From assembly GCF_009600885.1 (NCBI RefSeq), contig NZ_VCLA01000180.1, positions 21,014 to 85,013 on the forward strand: a DNA stretch of 64,000 nt. The letters run 5' to 3'. A model generated the notes under the pieces. That model worked only from the letters and a program-made list of their open reading frames with translations. It was not told where the DNA came from and made no database searches. Origin of the DNA: Streptomyces jumonjinensis (lineage in GTDB: Bacteria; Actinomycetota; Actinomycetes; Streptomycetales; Streptomycetaceae). How positions within the stretch are numbered: the stretch's first letter is position 1; each line of letters begins with the position of its first letter. The position numbers were made by a program, and so were the translations under genes. Of this stretch, positions 16,236 through 24,743 are shown in pieces.

Positions 16236-17798
16236 CTACTCGACAGGGCCGGATCCGTGCGTGCCGGGGCCTTCGGCACCGGTCATCGTGGGGTCGGAGA
16301 CGGCGCGGCCCGACTCGCCGAGGATCGCGGCGACTTCGGCCGTCACCTGCTGGTCGTCCCAGTCCGGGTGCTGCATCCGCACCAGCGTCTCCGTGGACGC
16401 GGCCTCCGCCCGGCGCAGCAGCTCGGCCGTGGTGGCCAGTTCGCCGAGCCCTTCGGTGACGGAATCCTGAAACTCGACCTTCGGCGGGACGGACAGATCC
16501 AGCCCTGTGACTCCGAAGCGGAACCCCGCTTCCACGGCGAGTTGAGCGGCGAGGATGTCGGAGAGGGCCGGGTCGGCGTAGAGAGCCTTCCGCGCCCGGG
16601 TGGCAAGAGAGCGCCGTTCACGGGCCTTGATCTCCGTGGCGGTGACCGCCTGCCCGTCGCCGTGCTCACCAAACGTGCTGGCGCTGTACCCGGCCTGCCG
16701 GGCGGCCTGCTCGGTCAGCGCAGCGCAGGTGTCCGCGTGCTCCTTCACCCGGATCGCGAACTGCACGCTCGTGATCGGATCCGGATCGCCTGCGCGCGGG
16801 AGCATGTTCAGGCCGGTGTAGACACGCCGGTCCTCCCAGCGCACGCCCTTGCCAGGGCCCAGGGACTGAAGCAGATGGTCCCCGACGATGATCCGGGAAC
16901 GCCCGTCCTGGAGGTCTCGCATCCAGCTCGTCCATGCCTCGTCCAGGGCATCCATCAGACCCTCGATGCCCTGAAAATCGGACTGGCCCCAGTAGGCGGC
17001 GCTAGGGATGTGCCGCCACGCCCGCGCTGGCCGCACGTTGGGCATGTACGAGGCGGTCAGGTGCGCCGGTGCGCCGGTGTCGAGGCCGCCTTCCGCGTCC
17101 ACCATGGCGGCGAGCGGCGCTGTGTCGGGGTGATCAGCCAGCGGCCGGGCGGCTCCGAGCGCGGTGAGGCTGCCCTCGTAGAGGCCGTGGAAAATCCGGC
17201 CCTTCTCATGCCGCTCCAGATGCCGGAAGAGGCGACGATCGTTGGTGTCGCCGGAGTCGAGGACGGTCCAGAAGGTGACCGCGGTGAGCCTGCCGTAGCG
17301 GAACTCCGGGACGGCCCGGTCGGCGGCCACCGTGTCGATCCACGGCCGGTCGGACACTTCGTCGTCCCAGACCACGCGGAAGTACGCGCCGCCGAGCGCC
17401 GCGCACACCTCCCCAGCCTCCAGAAGGGTGGGGTGCAGGCTCTTCGCCATCGCGTCGAGACGGTCCTGTGTGCCCTGGTGTTCGCTGATCAAGGCGGGCG
17501 GCTCGGAGAAGAGCAGGCCCGAGCTGGTGCGCGCGATATCCCCGGCGAGCGGTATGTGGAGCTTGCTGGACTTCTCCCCCGCCGGGGTGGGCTGCCCCCA
17601 GAACCAGCGGGCCAGCCGACCGCGCAGGCCGCCCGCGTACTGGGCTGGCCGGTTGGCCTGCTCCAGAGAGCCACGTCCCTCGTAGCGCTGCTCCAGCCGC
17701 TCTGGCTCGGCGCTGTACCAGGCGTCCCAGTCCGCGAGCGAGGTGAGGACCCGGGTGTCGACCGGGGGCCAAGGTGTGTCAGCCGTCGGCAGCGGCAT
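16236..17798 (-). CDS. Portal protein
   Basis: The protein has 520 residues from ATG 17798 with AGGAGGTG upstream. It has the phage portal pattern: WDAWYSAEPERLEQRYEG, WFWGQPTPAGEKSSKLHIPLAGDIARTSS, FSEPPALI, and a central LMDALDEAWTSWMRDLQDGRSRIIV. The C-terminal part (helical, EIKARERRSLATRARKALY) matches the wing and stem, and the tail is a flexible Gly-rich end. It forms the dodecameric DNA channel. It overlaps the small upstream gene by 20 bases. Confidence 0.93.
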   Translation of the reverse strand: MPLPTADTPWPPVDTRVLTSLADWDAWYSAEPERLEQRYEGRGSLEQANRPAQYAGGLRGRLARWFWGQPTPAGEKSSKLHIPLAGDIARTSSGLLFSEPPALISEHQGTQDRLDAMAKSLHPTLLEAGEVCAALGGAYFRVVWDDEVSDRPWIDTVAADRAVPEFRYGRLTAVTFWTVLDSGDTNDRRLFRHLERHEKGRIFHGLYEGSLTALGAARPLADHPDTAPLAAMVDAEGGLDTGAPAHLTASYMPNVRPARAWRHIPSAAYWGQSDFQGIEGLMDALDEAWTSWMRDLQDGRSRIIVGDHLLQSLGPGKGVRWEDRRVYTGLNMLPRAGDPDPITSVQFAIRVKEHADTCAALTEQAARQAGYSASTFGEHGDGQAVTATEIKARERRSLATRARKALYADPALSDILAAQLAVEAGFRFGVTGLDLSVPPKVEFQDSVTEGLGELATTAELLRRAEAASTETLVRMQHPDWDDQQVTAEVAAILGESGRAVSDPTMTGAEGPGTHGSGPVE

Positions 17799-18030
17799 CG
17801 TCGGGCACCTCCTGGTCGCTGCGGGGGATACGTATCTCGGTGAGGAGCGGTCCGCCACCGTGTGCGAGGGTCTGCCCGGCGTCGTTGGCAACGTGGAGCA
17901 CAGCTGTCACGCCCTCGCGCACGTCCACGGACAGCGCGACGAGATGGCGGGTCGGCAGCCCGAGAGCGGCGCAGGCGTTCTGCATCTGCTCCAAGGTCAC
18001 TGCTTCCGGGAATCCCTTGATGAACGACAT
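17779..18030 (-). CDS. Small protein between terminase and portal genes
   Basis: The protein has 83 residues; its ATG overlaps the terminase stop by one base. N-terminal helix FPEAVTLEQMQNACAALGLPTRHLVALSVDVREG, then strand-like VTAVLHVANDAG and LTEIRIPRSD. No family recognised. It resembles small conserved proteins found at this place in Streptomyces phages. Confidence 0.65.
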   Translation of the reverse strand: MSFIKGFPEAVTLEQMQNACAALGLPTRHLVALSVDVREGVTAVLHVANDAGQTLAHGGGPLLTEIRIPRSDQEVPDDAAADG

Positions 18031-19277
18031 CAGGCGGCCACCTCCAGAAGAGTAGGGATGTGAGGCCGCCACAGGGCCTCGGTCGTACGGACGCCGTACC
18101 GCAGCGCGTCACAGGAGTGGTCGTCGAGCTTGATCGGGGCGTCCTCGCCCTTCTCCGCCTTCTCGTCATCCCAGCTGTAGCCCGGGAGTTCGTCGATGAG
18201 GCCGGTGCAGGAGCGGTGGATCCTGAGCTTGTCCGCGGCGAAGAGGGAGGCGATCGTGCGGATGCCGTCGAGGACGGTGTTGTCGGCGGGCATCACGGAC
18301 GAGACCTGGTCGCGGTGCAGCTGCTCGATGAACGAGCTGGCCGAGGGGTCCACGATGGTCCACTCCGGCCGGACCCCGGCAGTGGCGAGCCAGCGGCGGC
18401 GGGCGGCGGAGTACTCGGCGTCCGTGAGCTGGCGGCGGGCGGTGCGGGAGTCGTGCCGGTACTCGCTCGCGACGTACAGCCGGCCGTCCGCGCCGAGACC
18501 GATGAGCAGGGAGACGAACGGGTTGACGGTGCCGTAGTCGATCGCGTCGCACAGCCAGCGGGTCATCGACGGCAGCTCGGTGACGACGTGCTTCTCGGTG
18601 TCGAACATCTCGTAGATCGCGCCCTCGGACTGGACCCAGTGGCCGAGGATGAACCGCCTGTGCCAGAGCCCGACGTACTCGGCCCGGAGCGCGGCGACGT
18701 ACGCGGGGTCGAGGGCGGGGTTGTCGTCGAGGGTGAACTGCCAGGACCGCAGATCGAGCGCGCCAGCTCTGTTCAGGAAATCTTTCCGCAGCCAGTGCCC
18801 GGGGTTGTCCGGGTTTGTGGTGGCCATGAGCCGGGCCCCGGGGACGCTGAGGCGGCCGAGGAGCTGGTTCCAGAACCCGCGCGGGATGAGCGTGGCCTCG
18901 TCCACGTACGCGAGGCACGCGGTGAGCCCGCGCAGGCGGCCTTCCGCGCGGGAGTCGGCGGCACCGATGAGGTGGACGGTGCGGCCGAGGATCGTGGCGG
19001 TGGTCGCGCCGCGGGTGTGGACGACGTGCGCGGCGATCGGGCCGAACAGGGAGGCGTCCTGCAAGGGGTCGAGGACGTTGCGTTCGATGGTCTGGAGTGA
19101 CCGGCCGACGATGACGATCAGCCCGGACGACGGGGCGGCGGCGACCGCGATGAGGAACGCCACCAGCGACGCGATGGTCTTCCCGGAGCGGATCGCGCCG
19201 TGCCAGATGTTGATGCGTGCGGTCGCGTCCGCGATGGATCGGATCTGCTTGCGGGAGAGGGGCAGCGAGTCGAGCAT
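18030..19277 (-). CDS. Terminase large subunit
   Basis: The protein has 415 residues and packages DNA into the prohead. Walker A GAIRSGKT at 27-34, the ATPase Walker B YVDEA at 124-128, and a motif TTNPDNPGHWL consistent with coupling motif III. The C-terminal nuclease half has acidic residues in DAIDYGTVNPF and DDHSCDALRYG near residue 390, as in RNase H-like terminase nucleases. It overlaps the small subunit stop by one base. Confidence 0.95.
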   Translation of the reverse strand: MLDSLPLSRKQIRSIADATARINIWHGAIRSGKTIASLVAFLIAVAAAPSSGLIVIVGRSLQTIERNVLDPLQDASLFGPIAAHVVHTRGATTATILGRTVHLIGAADSRAEGRLRGLTACLAYVDEATLIPRGFWNQLLGRLSVPGARLMATTNPDNPGHWLRKDFLNRAGALDLRSWQFTLDDNPALDPAYVAALRAEYVGLWHRRFILGHWVQSEGAIYEMFDTEKHVVTELPSMTRWLCDAIDYGTVNPFVSLLIGLGADGRLYVASEYRHDSRTARRQLTDAEYSAARRRWLATAGVRPEWTIVDPSASSFIEQLHRDQVSSVMPADNTVLDGIRTIASLFAADKLRIHRSCTGLIDELPGYSWDDEKAEKGEDAPIKLDDHSCDALRYGVRTTEALWRPHIPTLLEVAA

Positions 19278-19810
19278 CAGCCCTCCTCGGCGGTGTCCTC
19301 CTCGTGCGCGTCGGCCAGGCGGCGGATCCCGTCGGCGAGGCTGGTGAGCATGGAGCGGGCGGCGTCGGTGCCGGGGTCTCCGTCGACGGTTTCGAGGCGG
19401 GTGGCGGCGGTGATGGCGGTGGAGATGCCGGTGAGGAGTGCGCGGCGGTCGATCGCGGGGAGCCGGCCGACGCGGAAAGCGACGGCCTTCCCGGCGGAGA
19501 CTTCCACCAGTTCGTACGGGCCAGCGCGGCGGAGGTAGTCGAGATCCGCCTCGGCCACGTCGTAGAGGCCGGAGATGATTGCCGCGCGGCGGGCCTTGGC
19601 GTCGCTGACGCGGGCCTGCGTGGCAACGGCGGTCGCGGTCCGGTCGAAGGTGAGGCCGAGGTCTTCGGCGATGCGGGAGACGGTGCGTTGCCCGCGGCCG
19701 AGCTGGCGGGCGATCTCGTTGCGGCCGAGGCCTTGGGCGTGGAGGGTGCGTACGGCGGCGCGGTCCTCGTCGGTGACGGGACGGTCGCCCTTCTTCAGGC
19801 CGCCGCTCAT
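19277..19810 (-). CDS. Terminase small subunit / DNA-binding
   Basis: The protein has 177 residues; ATG 19810 has GGAGGTG upstream. An N-terminal helix-turn-helix (about 15-50: DRAAVRTLHAQGLGRNEIARQLGRGQRTVSRIAEDLG) would recognise the packaging site, and the rest is helical. Position directly before the large subunit supports the assignment. Confidence 0.85.
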   Translation of the reverse strand: MSGGLKKGDRPVTDEDRAAVRTLHAQGLGRNEIARQLGRGQRTVSRIAEDLGLTFDRTATAVATQARVSDAKARRAAIISGLYDVAEADLDYLRRAGPYELVEVSAGKAVAFRVGRLPAIDRRALLTGISTAITAATRLETVDGDPGTDAARSMLTSLADGIRRLADAHEEDTAEEG

Positions 19811-19876
19811 GGGGTCACCTCCTGGGGGCATGCGGAAGGCCCGGCACTATCGGGGGTGGCCGGGCCTGGAACGGGC

Positions 19877-19904
19877 GAAGGCCCAGCTAGTTGGCTGGGC
19901 CTTC
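19877..19904 (-). terminator. Hairpin upstream of the terminase operon
   Basis: GAAGGCCCAGC (19877-19887) pairs with GCTGGGCCTTC (19894-19904) around six bases. It is in the 167-base gap between the DUF6221 gene and terminase, so it probably ends early-region transcription before the structural operon. The gap is also a plausible place for a packaging (cos/pac) site, which I cannot identify. Confidence 0.7.
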
Positions 19905-19977
19905 GGTGTCTGTGGGGTTTCCGGGCACGCCGGAGACGGCTCCATGATGCGGGATGACGGGCCCGGCGCGCAACTGC

Positions 19978-20415
19978 CTACGGCCGCCATGCTTCCTGGT
20001 AGTCCGGGTGAGCGGCGTACGGCAGCGCCAGCAGACGGAGCGTGCCGCATGGGTACTGCGCCGGGAAGTGGTCGCAGATCGCGCAGTCCTCGTTGATGCC
20101 TCCGGCGCTGCCGGTGGACCGGCGATGCACGCGCCGGTGCACGTCGAGCATCCGCCGTTTCGCGTCGACCTCGGCCAGCACCCGCTCCGGGTCCCAGCGT
20201 GCGACGTGGCGGCCCACGCCGTCGGGATCGGCGTTCTCCGGGGCGACGATGACCACGCCGTCGTCGCAGTAGTCCTCAACCGTGTACCGCTCGTGGCGAG
20301 TCTCCGGCGGCCGTGCGGTCCAGGACCCCGAGTGCTCGTCCCACATGGCGGCGTGTGCTGTCTCCGTGTCTTCCTTGAGGCGGTCTCGGAGGAACGCGTC
20401 GATGTCGTCGGTCAT
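19978..20415 (-). CDS. DUF6221 family protein
   Basis: The protein has 145 residues from ATG 20415. It begins DDIDAFLRDRLKEDTETA, continues RRMLDVHRRVHR and ends with a cysteine pair region (EDCAICDHFPAQYPCGTLRLLALPYAAHPDYQEAW). This is the pattern of the DUF6221 family, common in Streptomyces and its phages, function unknown. The ICDHF / PCGT cysteines could bind zinc. Confidence 0.8.
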   Translation of the reverse strand: MTDDIDAFLRDRLKEDTETAHAAMWDEHSGSWTARPPETRHERYTVEDYCDDGVVIVAPENADPDGVGRHVARWDPERVLAEVDAKRRMLDVHRRVHRRSTGSAGGINEDCAICDHFPAQYPCGTLRLLALPYAAHPDYQEAWRP

Positions 20416-20624
20416 GGGGTCATCGTCTCGTGGGGCTCGGGGTCGGGTCCGCAGATCGCGCATGTGCCAGCGGCGCAGCGTGCCCCCAATGCGGCGGCGA
20501 CCTCAAGTGCAAGGTCGCGCTTCTGCGGTCCGAAGGGCACGCCGAGGTAGGCGAGTGAGGGGGACGCGATCCAGCCGCGTCGGTGGGCGAGCAGTCGGAG
20601 GCGGGCGGGCAGTCGCATGGTCAT
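20412..20624 (-). CDS. Small phage protein with CxxC
   Basis: The protein has 70 residues from ATG 20624, GGAAGG upstream. Basic N-terminus (RLPARLRLLAHRRGW), then LAYLGVPFGPQKRDLALEVAAALGARCAAGTCAICGPD with three cysteines in a possible zinc knuckle. It overlaps both neighbours. Function unknown. Confidence 0.55.
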   Translation of the reverse strand: MTMRLPARLRLLAHRRGWIASPSLAYLGVPFGPQKRDLALEVAAALGARCAAGTCAICGPDPEPHETMTP

Positions 20625-21064
20625 GGTCCTTCCGTTGTGGACAGCGGGTAGCACTCCTCGAACGCGGTCTCCAGCTCGGTGAGGCTCGCTGTGCGCTCAC
20701 GGAGATCTCGGCGCCATCGGTGTGCAACGGCGGGCGGGACGATGGCGCGCGCGGGGCGGGCCGCGACGATGTCGGTGACGGCGGCATCGAGTTGCGCCAT
20801 GGTTGCGTCGACGGTGGTGATGCGGTGCGCGATGCGTTCGCGCAGTGTTGCACCGACGGCGGGTTTCTGCTGGTCAGCGGCCTGCGCCGCTTGCGCTCGG
20901 ATTGCGCGGGCGTCGCGCGAGACCACGCTCTGAGTTGCCCCGAGGAGTCGCGCGATGTCTCTCTGGCTGATGCCTGCGTTGAGGAGGGCCGCAACGGCGG
21001 TGCGGCGGAGTGCAACGGGAACGTGATCCCGCTCGGCGGGGGCGGTACGGTCGGTGGTGGTCAT
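20621..21064 (-). CDS. Helix-turn-helix protein (phage regulator)
   Basis: The protein has 147 residues from ATG 21064. A helix-turn-helix is at about residues 20-48 (AALLNAGISQRDIARLLGATQSVVSRDARAI), of the ParB/TrfA or MarR recognition-helix type. The rest is helical (TMAQLDAAVTDI, WRRDLRERTASLTELETAF). It could be a late-gene regulator, since it lies just before the terminase unit, but this is inference. Confidence 0.65.
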   Translation of the reverse strand: MTTTDRTAPAERDHVPVALRRTAVAALLNAGISQRDIARLLGATQSVVSRDARAIRAQAAQAADQQKPAVGATLRERIAHRITTVDATMAQLDAAVTDIVAARPARAIVPPAVAHRWRRDLRERTASLTELETAFEECYPLSTTEGP

Positions 21065-21131
21065 GCGGGGGTGTCTCCCGTGTGGTCGGGGCCCGTCCGG
21101 CGCTGTCATCGCCGGGCGGGCCGCTTCGTGT

Positions 21132-21836
21132 TCAGGCCGCGGCGGTGGGTGTGGTCCAGGTTCGGCCGCAGCTGGTGCAGTGCGCTATCGGGGTGGTGCC
21201 GGCTCCTCCGGTTACGGTGAGCCGGCCGGAGCAGTCGGGGCACGGCGCGTCGAGGACGGCGGTGCGGGTGCCGGTGTCGAGGACGCGCTCGATGCGGTCG
21301 GCGGCTCCCTGGGCGATGGTGGCGATGCGCTGCTGGTGCTGCGCGGTCAGCGGTCGGCACGGGCCGGGGATCTGCTCGACGCGGGCCCAGAGCCAGAGCG
21401 CGGCCTGTGGTGCGGTGCGGGTGCCGGTGTAGCGCCAGCGGTGCGGGTGCTCCCGGTCGGCGCGGGCGAGCGCGTCCCGCCGGGCCCGGTCCGCGGCCGG
21501 CCACGACCGGGGGGCGTCCGTGAGCGGGGATCGCTGGATGTTGGCTGCTATCTGGTCCGCCAGCTGTACGAGGACCGTCTCCACCATGCGCATGGTGTCG
21601 TGCACGGCGAGCCGGATCGGCACGGGCCTGACCCCGATCTGATCCGGGGAGCGCTCCAACTGACGCAGGGCGGCGGCGCGGTGGTGGGCGGCCTCGATCT
21701 CCTCGGCGTCGAGGGCGGCGAGGTAGGCGTGGAGAGTGACGGGCGGCCATGTGGACTGTGTCCGCCCTCCAAGGGCGTCTTGGAGGTCGGGCCAGAGCTG
21801 GGCGATCGACTGGAGGTGGCCGGCGGTGGTGGTCAT
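21132..21836 (-). CDS. Phage protein with C-terminal zinc ribbon
   Basis: The protein has 234 residues from ATG 21836. The main body is helical (HLQSIAQLWPDLQDALGG, LDAEEIEAAHHRAAALRQLERSPDQIGV) and the end has a CPDC...CTSC zinc ribbon (last ~40 residues). The family is frequent in Streptomyces phages and prophages, with no known function; the zinc ribbon and helical core suggest nucleic-acid contact. A vestige similar to its N-terminus lies after the methyltransferase gene. Confidence 0.6.
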   Translation of the reverse strand: MTTTAGHLQSIAQLWPDLQDALGGRTQSTWPPVTLHAYLAALDAEEIEAAHHRAAALRQLERSPDQIGVRPVPIRLAVHDTMRMVETVLVQLADQIAANIQRSPLTDAPRSWPAADRARRDALARADREHPHRWRYTGTRTAPQAALWLWARVEQIPGPCRPLTAQHQQRIATIAQGAADRIERVLDTGTRTAVLDAPCPDCSGRLTVTGGAGTTPIAHCTSCGRTWTTPTAAA

Positions 21837-21927
21837 CGTGGTCTCCGGGGTGCTGAGGGGTACGGTGATCTCCACCGAGAGGGGCGCCCCGGCCTGCCAG
21901 CACAACGGGCGCCCCTTCTGCGTGCGG

Positions 21928-22083
21928 TCAGTCGTCGGCGATCAGGAGTGTGGCCATGCCGAGCCAGCCGAGGACCATGGCGATCCCGGCGATGATGCAG
22001 GCGAGGTCGGTGTCGCCGGTCAGGCCGTAGGTGATGCTCCCGGAGAGGGCTCCGAGGATGATGCCGAGCATGAAGCGGATCAC
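21928..22083 (-). CDS. Two-helix membrane microprotein
   Basis: The protein has 51 residues and starts at GTG 22083 behind AAGGAG, with a four-base overlap to the preceding stop. Two hydrophobic helices (FMLGIILGALSGSITYGL and ACIIAGIAMVLGWLGMATLLI) with a short Asp-containing turn make it a membrane protein, possibly an early-region membrane or superinfection-exclusion protein. Holin function is unlikely this far from the lysis cassette. Confidence 0.6.
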   Translation of the reverse strand: MIRFMLGIILGALSGSITYGLTGDTDLACIIAGIAMVLGWLGMATLLIADD

Positions 22084-22487
22084 GATGTCTCCTTGGGCTG
22101 GTCGAGGGCGGCGTGGACGGCGCTGAGAGCCGAGTCCCAGCCGTCGTCCACGGCGTTGGCGTACCGGTTGTGGGGCGAGCGGCCGGGGGCCTTCTTGATC
22201 GCGCGGACGCGGGCGACGGCGGCCTCGGCGGTGCTTGCGCGGTCGAGGGCGGCGGTGAGCGTGGTCGTGTCGACGGCGCACTCGGTGGTGATGGTGGCTT
22301 CGTCCCAGGCGTAGTCGCAGCGTTCGCACTCGCGGTGCAGCCGGGGTGCCAGGTTCAGGCCGATGGCGATGCCGCCGGGGTCTTCGTGGATGCACTCGCC
22401 GAGGGCGCGGTACTCGGTGCGGGCGCTGCGATGGCCGCAGGCGGTGCAGGTGGGGGTGTCGCCGGTGTAGGGCGGGAGGGTGGTCAC
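22080..22487 (-). CDS. Zinc-finger and coiled-coil repeat protein
   Basis: The protein has 135 residues. An N-terminal zinc ribbon (CTACGHRSAR...CERCDY) is followed by the helical module TAEAAVARVRAI...SALSAVHAALDQP. This module returns in the two neighbouring genes. The start is a GTG that overlaps the following gene by four bases. Function unknown. Confidence 0.55.
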   Translation of the reverse strand: MTTLPPYTGDTPTCTACGHRSARTEYRALGECIHEDPGGIAIGLNLAPRLHRECERCDYAWDEATITTECAVDTTTLTAALDRASTAEAAVARVRAIKKAPGRSPHNRYANAVDDGWDSALSAVHAALDQPKETS

Positions 22488-22795
22488 GGGGTGGGCTCCT
22501 GGAGGGCGGTGCGGATGTCTCGTCGGATGTCTTCGTGGTCATCTCCGCCCCAGGTGGCGTCGGCGATGGCCCGCACCCGGGCGATGGTGCTCTCGGCCTG
22601 CTCGGCCCGCTGCTCGGCGTCGGCGATCTGCTGCCGGAGCTGGGCCATCCCCTCGCTGAGGGTGGCGAGGAGCGCGTCGGCGACGCGGTACCAGACAGCC
22701 CGTTCGTGATCCCACACGCGCCCAGAGGCGCGGAAGGCGCAGCTCCCAGCGTTGTCGGCGAGGGCGCGGGCGAGTTGCTCGCGGAGGCTGGTCAC
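22484..22795 (-). CDS. Coiled-coil repeat protein
   Basis: The protein has 103 residues. N-terminal SLREQLARALADNAG, central VADALLATLSEGMAQLRQQI, then the repeat module EQRAEQAESTIARVRAIAD...IRTALQEPTP. It is likely a helical rod. GTG start overlaps the neighbour by four bases. The module is shared with the adjacent genes. Confidence 0.55.
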   Translation of the reverse strand: MTSLREQLARALADNAGSCAFRASGRVWDHERAVWYRVADALLATLSEGMAQLRQQIADAEQRAEQAESTIARVRAIADATWGGDDHEDIRRDIRTALQEPTP

Positions 22796-23661
22796 GGGGT
22801 GGGCTCCTGGTCCTGGTCGAGGGCGGCGAGGATGCGGGCGACGTGCTCGTAGGGGAGGTCGTGGCAGACGGTGGTGACGCGTTCGATGGCGGCCTCGGCC
22901 TGCTCGGCGCGCTGCTCGGCGGCGACGGAGCGGTCGCGTTCTTCGGCTGCGATGGTGGCGGCGCGGAGGAGCCGGGCCTCGGTCTGTTCGGCGCGGGTGC
23001 GGAGGGCGTGGCGCGCGGTGTCGGCGGCCTCCAGCTCGGGCACGAGGTGCTGGACGTGCCTCCGGTTGCTCGCGGCGACGGCTTCGAGGGCGCTGATGCG
23101 GGCGTAGAGCTGGTCGAGGTCGTCGCTGGTGATGGTGTCGGCGGTGTGCCGCGTGCCCGCCGCGGGGGTGGTCGCCGGGGTCTCCTCAAGAGCGGCGAGG
23201 ATGTTGGCGCAGGCGGCTTCGTAGCCGTTCTCCCACTCGCCGGGGGTGGTGGTGCCGCTGGTGGGTCCGGCTTCGGCTACGGCGCGGACGCGGGTGATGG
23301 CGGCGGTGAGTGCAGCGGCGGTGGCGTCGGGTCGCCGGAGCGGTTGACCCTTGCGGAGGTTGATGATGCGTGCGGCGCGGGCGTAGCGGTCCATCAGGTC
23401 TCCTGTGCTGTAGCTGGGGGGTGGTTTCAGGGCGTCGAGGATGGCGGCGCGGATCTGGTTGTTCATCCGCTCGTTGAGTCGCTCGATCTCTTGGACATGG
23501 ATGGCCCGCCGGGTGGCGGCCCGTCGTGTAGCCCTGTTGGCGCGTGCGGGCTCGGCGTCGTCCGGTACGACGATCTCCCCACCGAACTGGAGTTCGGTCT
23601 CCCAGTGGGCGCCAGGCTGCCCGGAGCGCTCCCCACGCGGGACGGATGACGGGCCGGTCAC
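22792..23661 (-). CDS. Coiled-coil protein with two internal repeat modules
   Basis: The protein has 289 residues. A basic region (ANRATRRAATRRAIHVQEIERLNERMNNQ) leads to two copies of the module ITRVRAVAEA...ILAALEETP (about 110-155) and EQAEAAIERVTTV...ILAALDQDQEPTP (C-terminus), separated by a heptad-rich rod. No catalytic motif. The repetition across three genes implies duplication. GTG 23661 overlaps the preceding stop. Confidence 0.55.
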   Translation of the reverse strand: MTGPSSVPRGERSGQPGAHWETELQFGGEIVVPDDAEPARANRATRRAATRRAIHVQEIERLNERMNNQIRAAILDALKPPPSYSTGDLMDRYARAARIINLRKGQPLRRPDATAAALTAAITRVRAVAEAGPTSGTTTPGEWENGYEAACANILAALEETPATTPAAGTRHTADTITSDDLDQLYARISALEAVAASNRRHVQHLVPELEAADTARHALRTRAEQTEARLLRAATIAAEERDRSVAAEQRAEQAEAAIERVTTVCHDLPYEHVARILAALDQDQEPTP

Positions 23662-23888
23662 TGGGTCGGCTCCTCGGTCACGGTGGTGGTGACGGTGGTG
23701 GCGACGGTGATCATCCGGTGCTCCCAGTTCGGCTGCCGCTCACGGCGCTCGGCGAGGTACCGCTCAGCCCTGGCGCGGTCCGACCAGGAGGCTGCGATGC
23801 TGCGGGTGGCGGCCCGGCGCCAGGGCTCGGTCGTGCCGCGCGGGCGGGACTCGATCAGGTAGCTGACGGTGGTGATCGGCGTGGTCAC
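23658..23888 (-). CDS. Small phage protein
   Basis: The protein has 76 residues from GTG 23888. It begins ITTVSYLIESRPRGTTEPWRR and has a basic-aromatic centre (WSDRARAERYLAERRERQPNWEHR), ending in a Thr/Val tail. This resembles small DNA-associated phage proteins, but no family is recognised. The 38-base leader before it repeats before the methyltransferase gene. Confidence 0.55.
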   Translation of the reverse strand: MTTPITTVSYLIESRPRGTTEPWRRAATRSIAASWSDRARAERYLAERRERQPNWEHRMITVATTVTTTVTEEPTQ

Positions 23889-23950
23889 GGGGTCTCTCCT
23901 GTGTGCGGGTGGTGGAACCGGATCGGGCCCGGGGGGCTGTTGGTGGTGGG
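23889..23950. repeat. Direct repeat A flanking methyltransferase gene
   Basis: This copy and the one at 24744-24810 share GGGTCTCTC..TGTGTGCGGGTGG and the following TGGAACCGGATC, then a diverged stretch and CTG(T/C)TGGTGGTGGG. Each lies immediately before a start codon on the minus strand. Confidence 0.75.
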
Positions 23951-24002
23951 TTGTTGGTTATGCGGCGGTGCCAAGGGCGTCGGTGAGGTCGAGCCAAAGC
24001 TG
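23889..24002 (-). other. 114-base gap: repeated leader plus gene vestige
   Basis: The segment holds a copy of the leader repeat (23889-23950) and, directly after the methyltransferase stop, a short reading QLWLDLTDALGTAA followed by a stop. This resembles QLWPDLQDALGG near the start of the 21,836 gene. It looks like the remains of a former reading frame. Confidence 0.5.
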
Positions 24003-24743
24003 TTAGCAGACGAGTTCGGACAGGCGCTTCGCGGCGGTCTCGCAGTACTGCTCGTTGGCTTCGATGCCTATGGCGCGGCGGCCGGCAAGTCGGGCCGCGT
24101 CGAGCGTGGACCCGGATCCGGCGAAGGGGTCAAGGACTAATCCGCCGTGCGGGGAGGCGTACTCGATCAGCGGGGTGAGGACGCTGACGGGCTTCTGCGT
24201 GGGGTGCAGGCCGCGCCGGACGGACGGGGACTGGAGGACCGACCGGATGAGCCGTGTCCCGTCGCTGGTCACAATCGCCGGTGCGATAGGTGAGTTGAGA
24301 TGGGCGGCAGTGCGGAGGCTGTGGTGTCGGGCCCGGCTACGCGTGTCGACTGCGGGGATCCGGGGCACGGCCTTGCGCTGGTCGCGCCATGAGCCGCGGT
24401 ACCAGTACAGGATGTGCTCATGGACGCGCTTGAAGCGGTCCGCGACGAAGTCGCTTCCCTGGTCTTTCTCCCAGATGACGTCCTGTGACAGTCGCCAGTC
24501 GGTGAACTCTGCGTGCCGGGCGAGGTACATGCGCATGCTGCCGAAGCACCACATGCTGCTCGTGACGGCGGCGGCAAGCGCTGGCCATCCGTCCGGCCAC
24601 CGGTCCCACGCAAGGGCCGTGTCGTTGTAGGGCGGGTCGGTGACGATGCAGTCGGCCGTGACGCCGAGTGTGGGCAGAAGGTCGCGCATGTCTCCGTGGT
24701 AGAGGGTGACGTGGTCGTCGCTGTAGTACGGGGTCGGTGGCAT
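24003..24743 (-). CDS. Orphan DNA adenine methyltransferase (beta class)
   Basis: The protein has 246 residues. Motif IV DPPY at 36-39 (VTDPPYN) comes first and the SAM-binding FAGSG at 207-211 (DPFAGSGST) last, the order of beta-class N6-adenine/N4-cytosine enzymes. LHPTQKP near 180 is the usual conserved segment before the SAM motif. No restriction partner is near, so it may protect phage DNA or regulate it. It is flanked on both sides by a ~60-base direct repeat. Confidence 0.9.
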   Translation of the reverse strand: MPPTPYYSDDHVTLYHGDMRDLLPTLGVTADCIVTDPPYNDTALAWDRWPDGWPALAAAVTSSMWCFGSMRMYLARHAEFTDWRLSQDVIWEKDQGSDFVADRFKRVHEHILYWYRGSWRDQRKAVPRIPAVDTRSRARHHSLRTAAHLNSPIAPAIVTSDGTRLIRSVLQSPSVRRGLHPTQKPVSVLTPLIEYASPHGGLVLDPFAGSGSTLDAARLAGRRAIGIEANEQYCETAAKRLSELVC

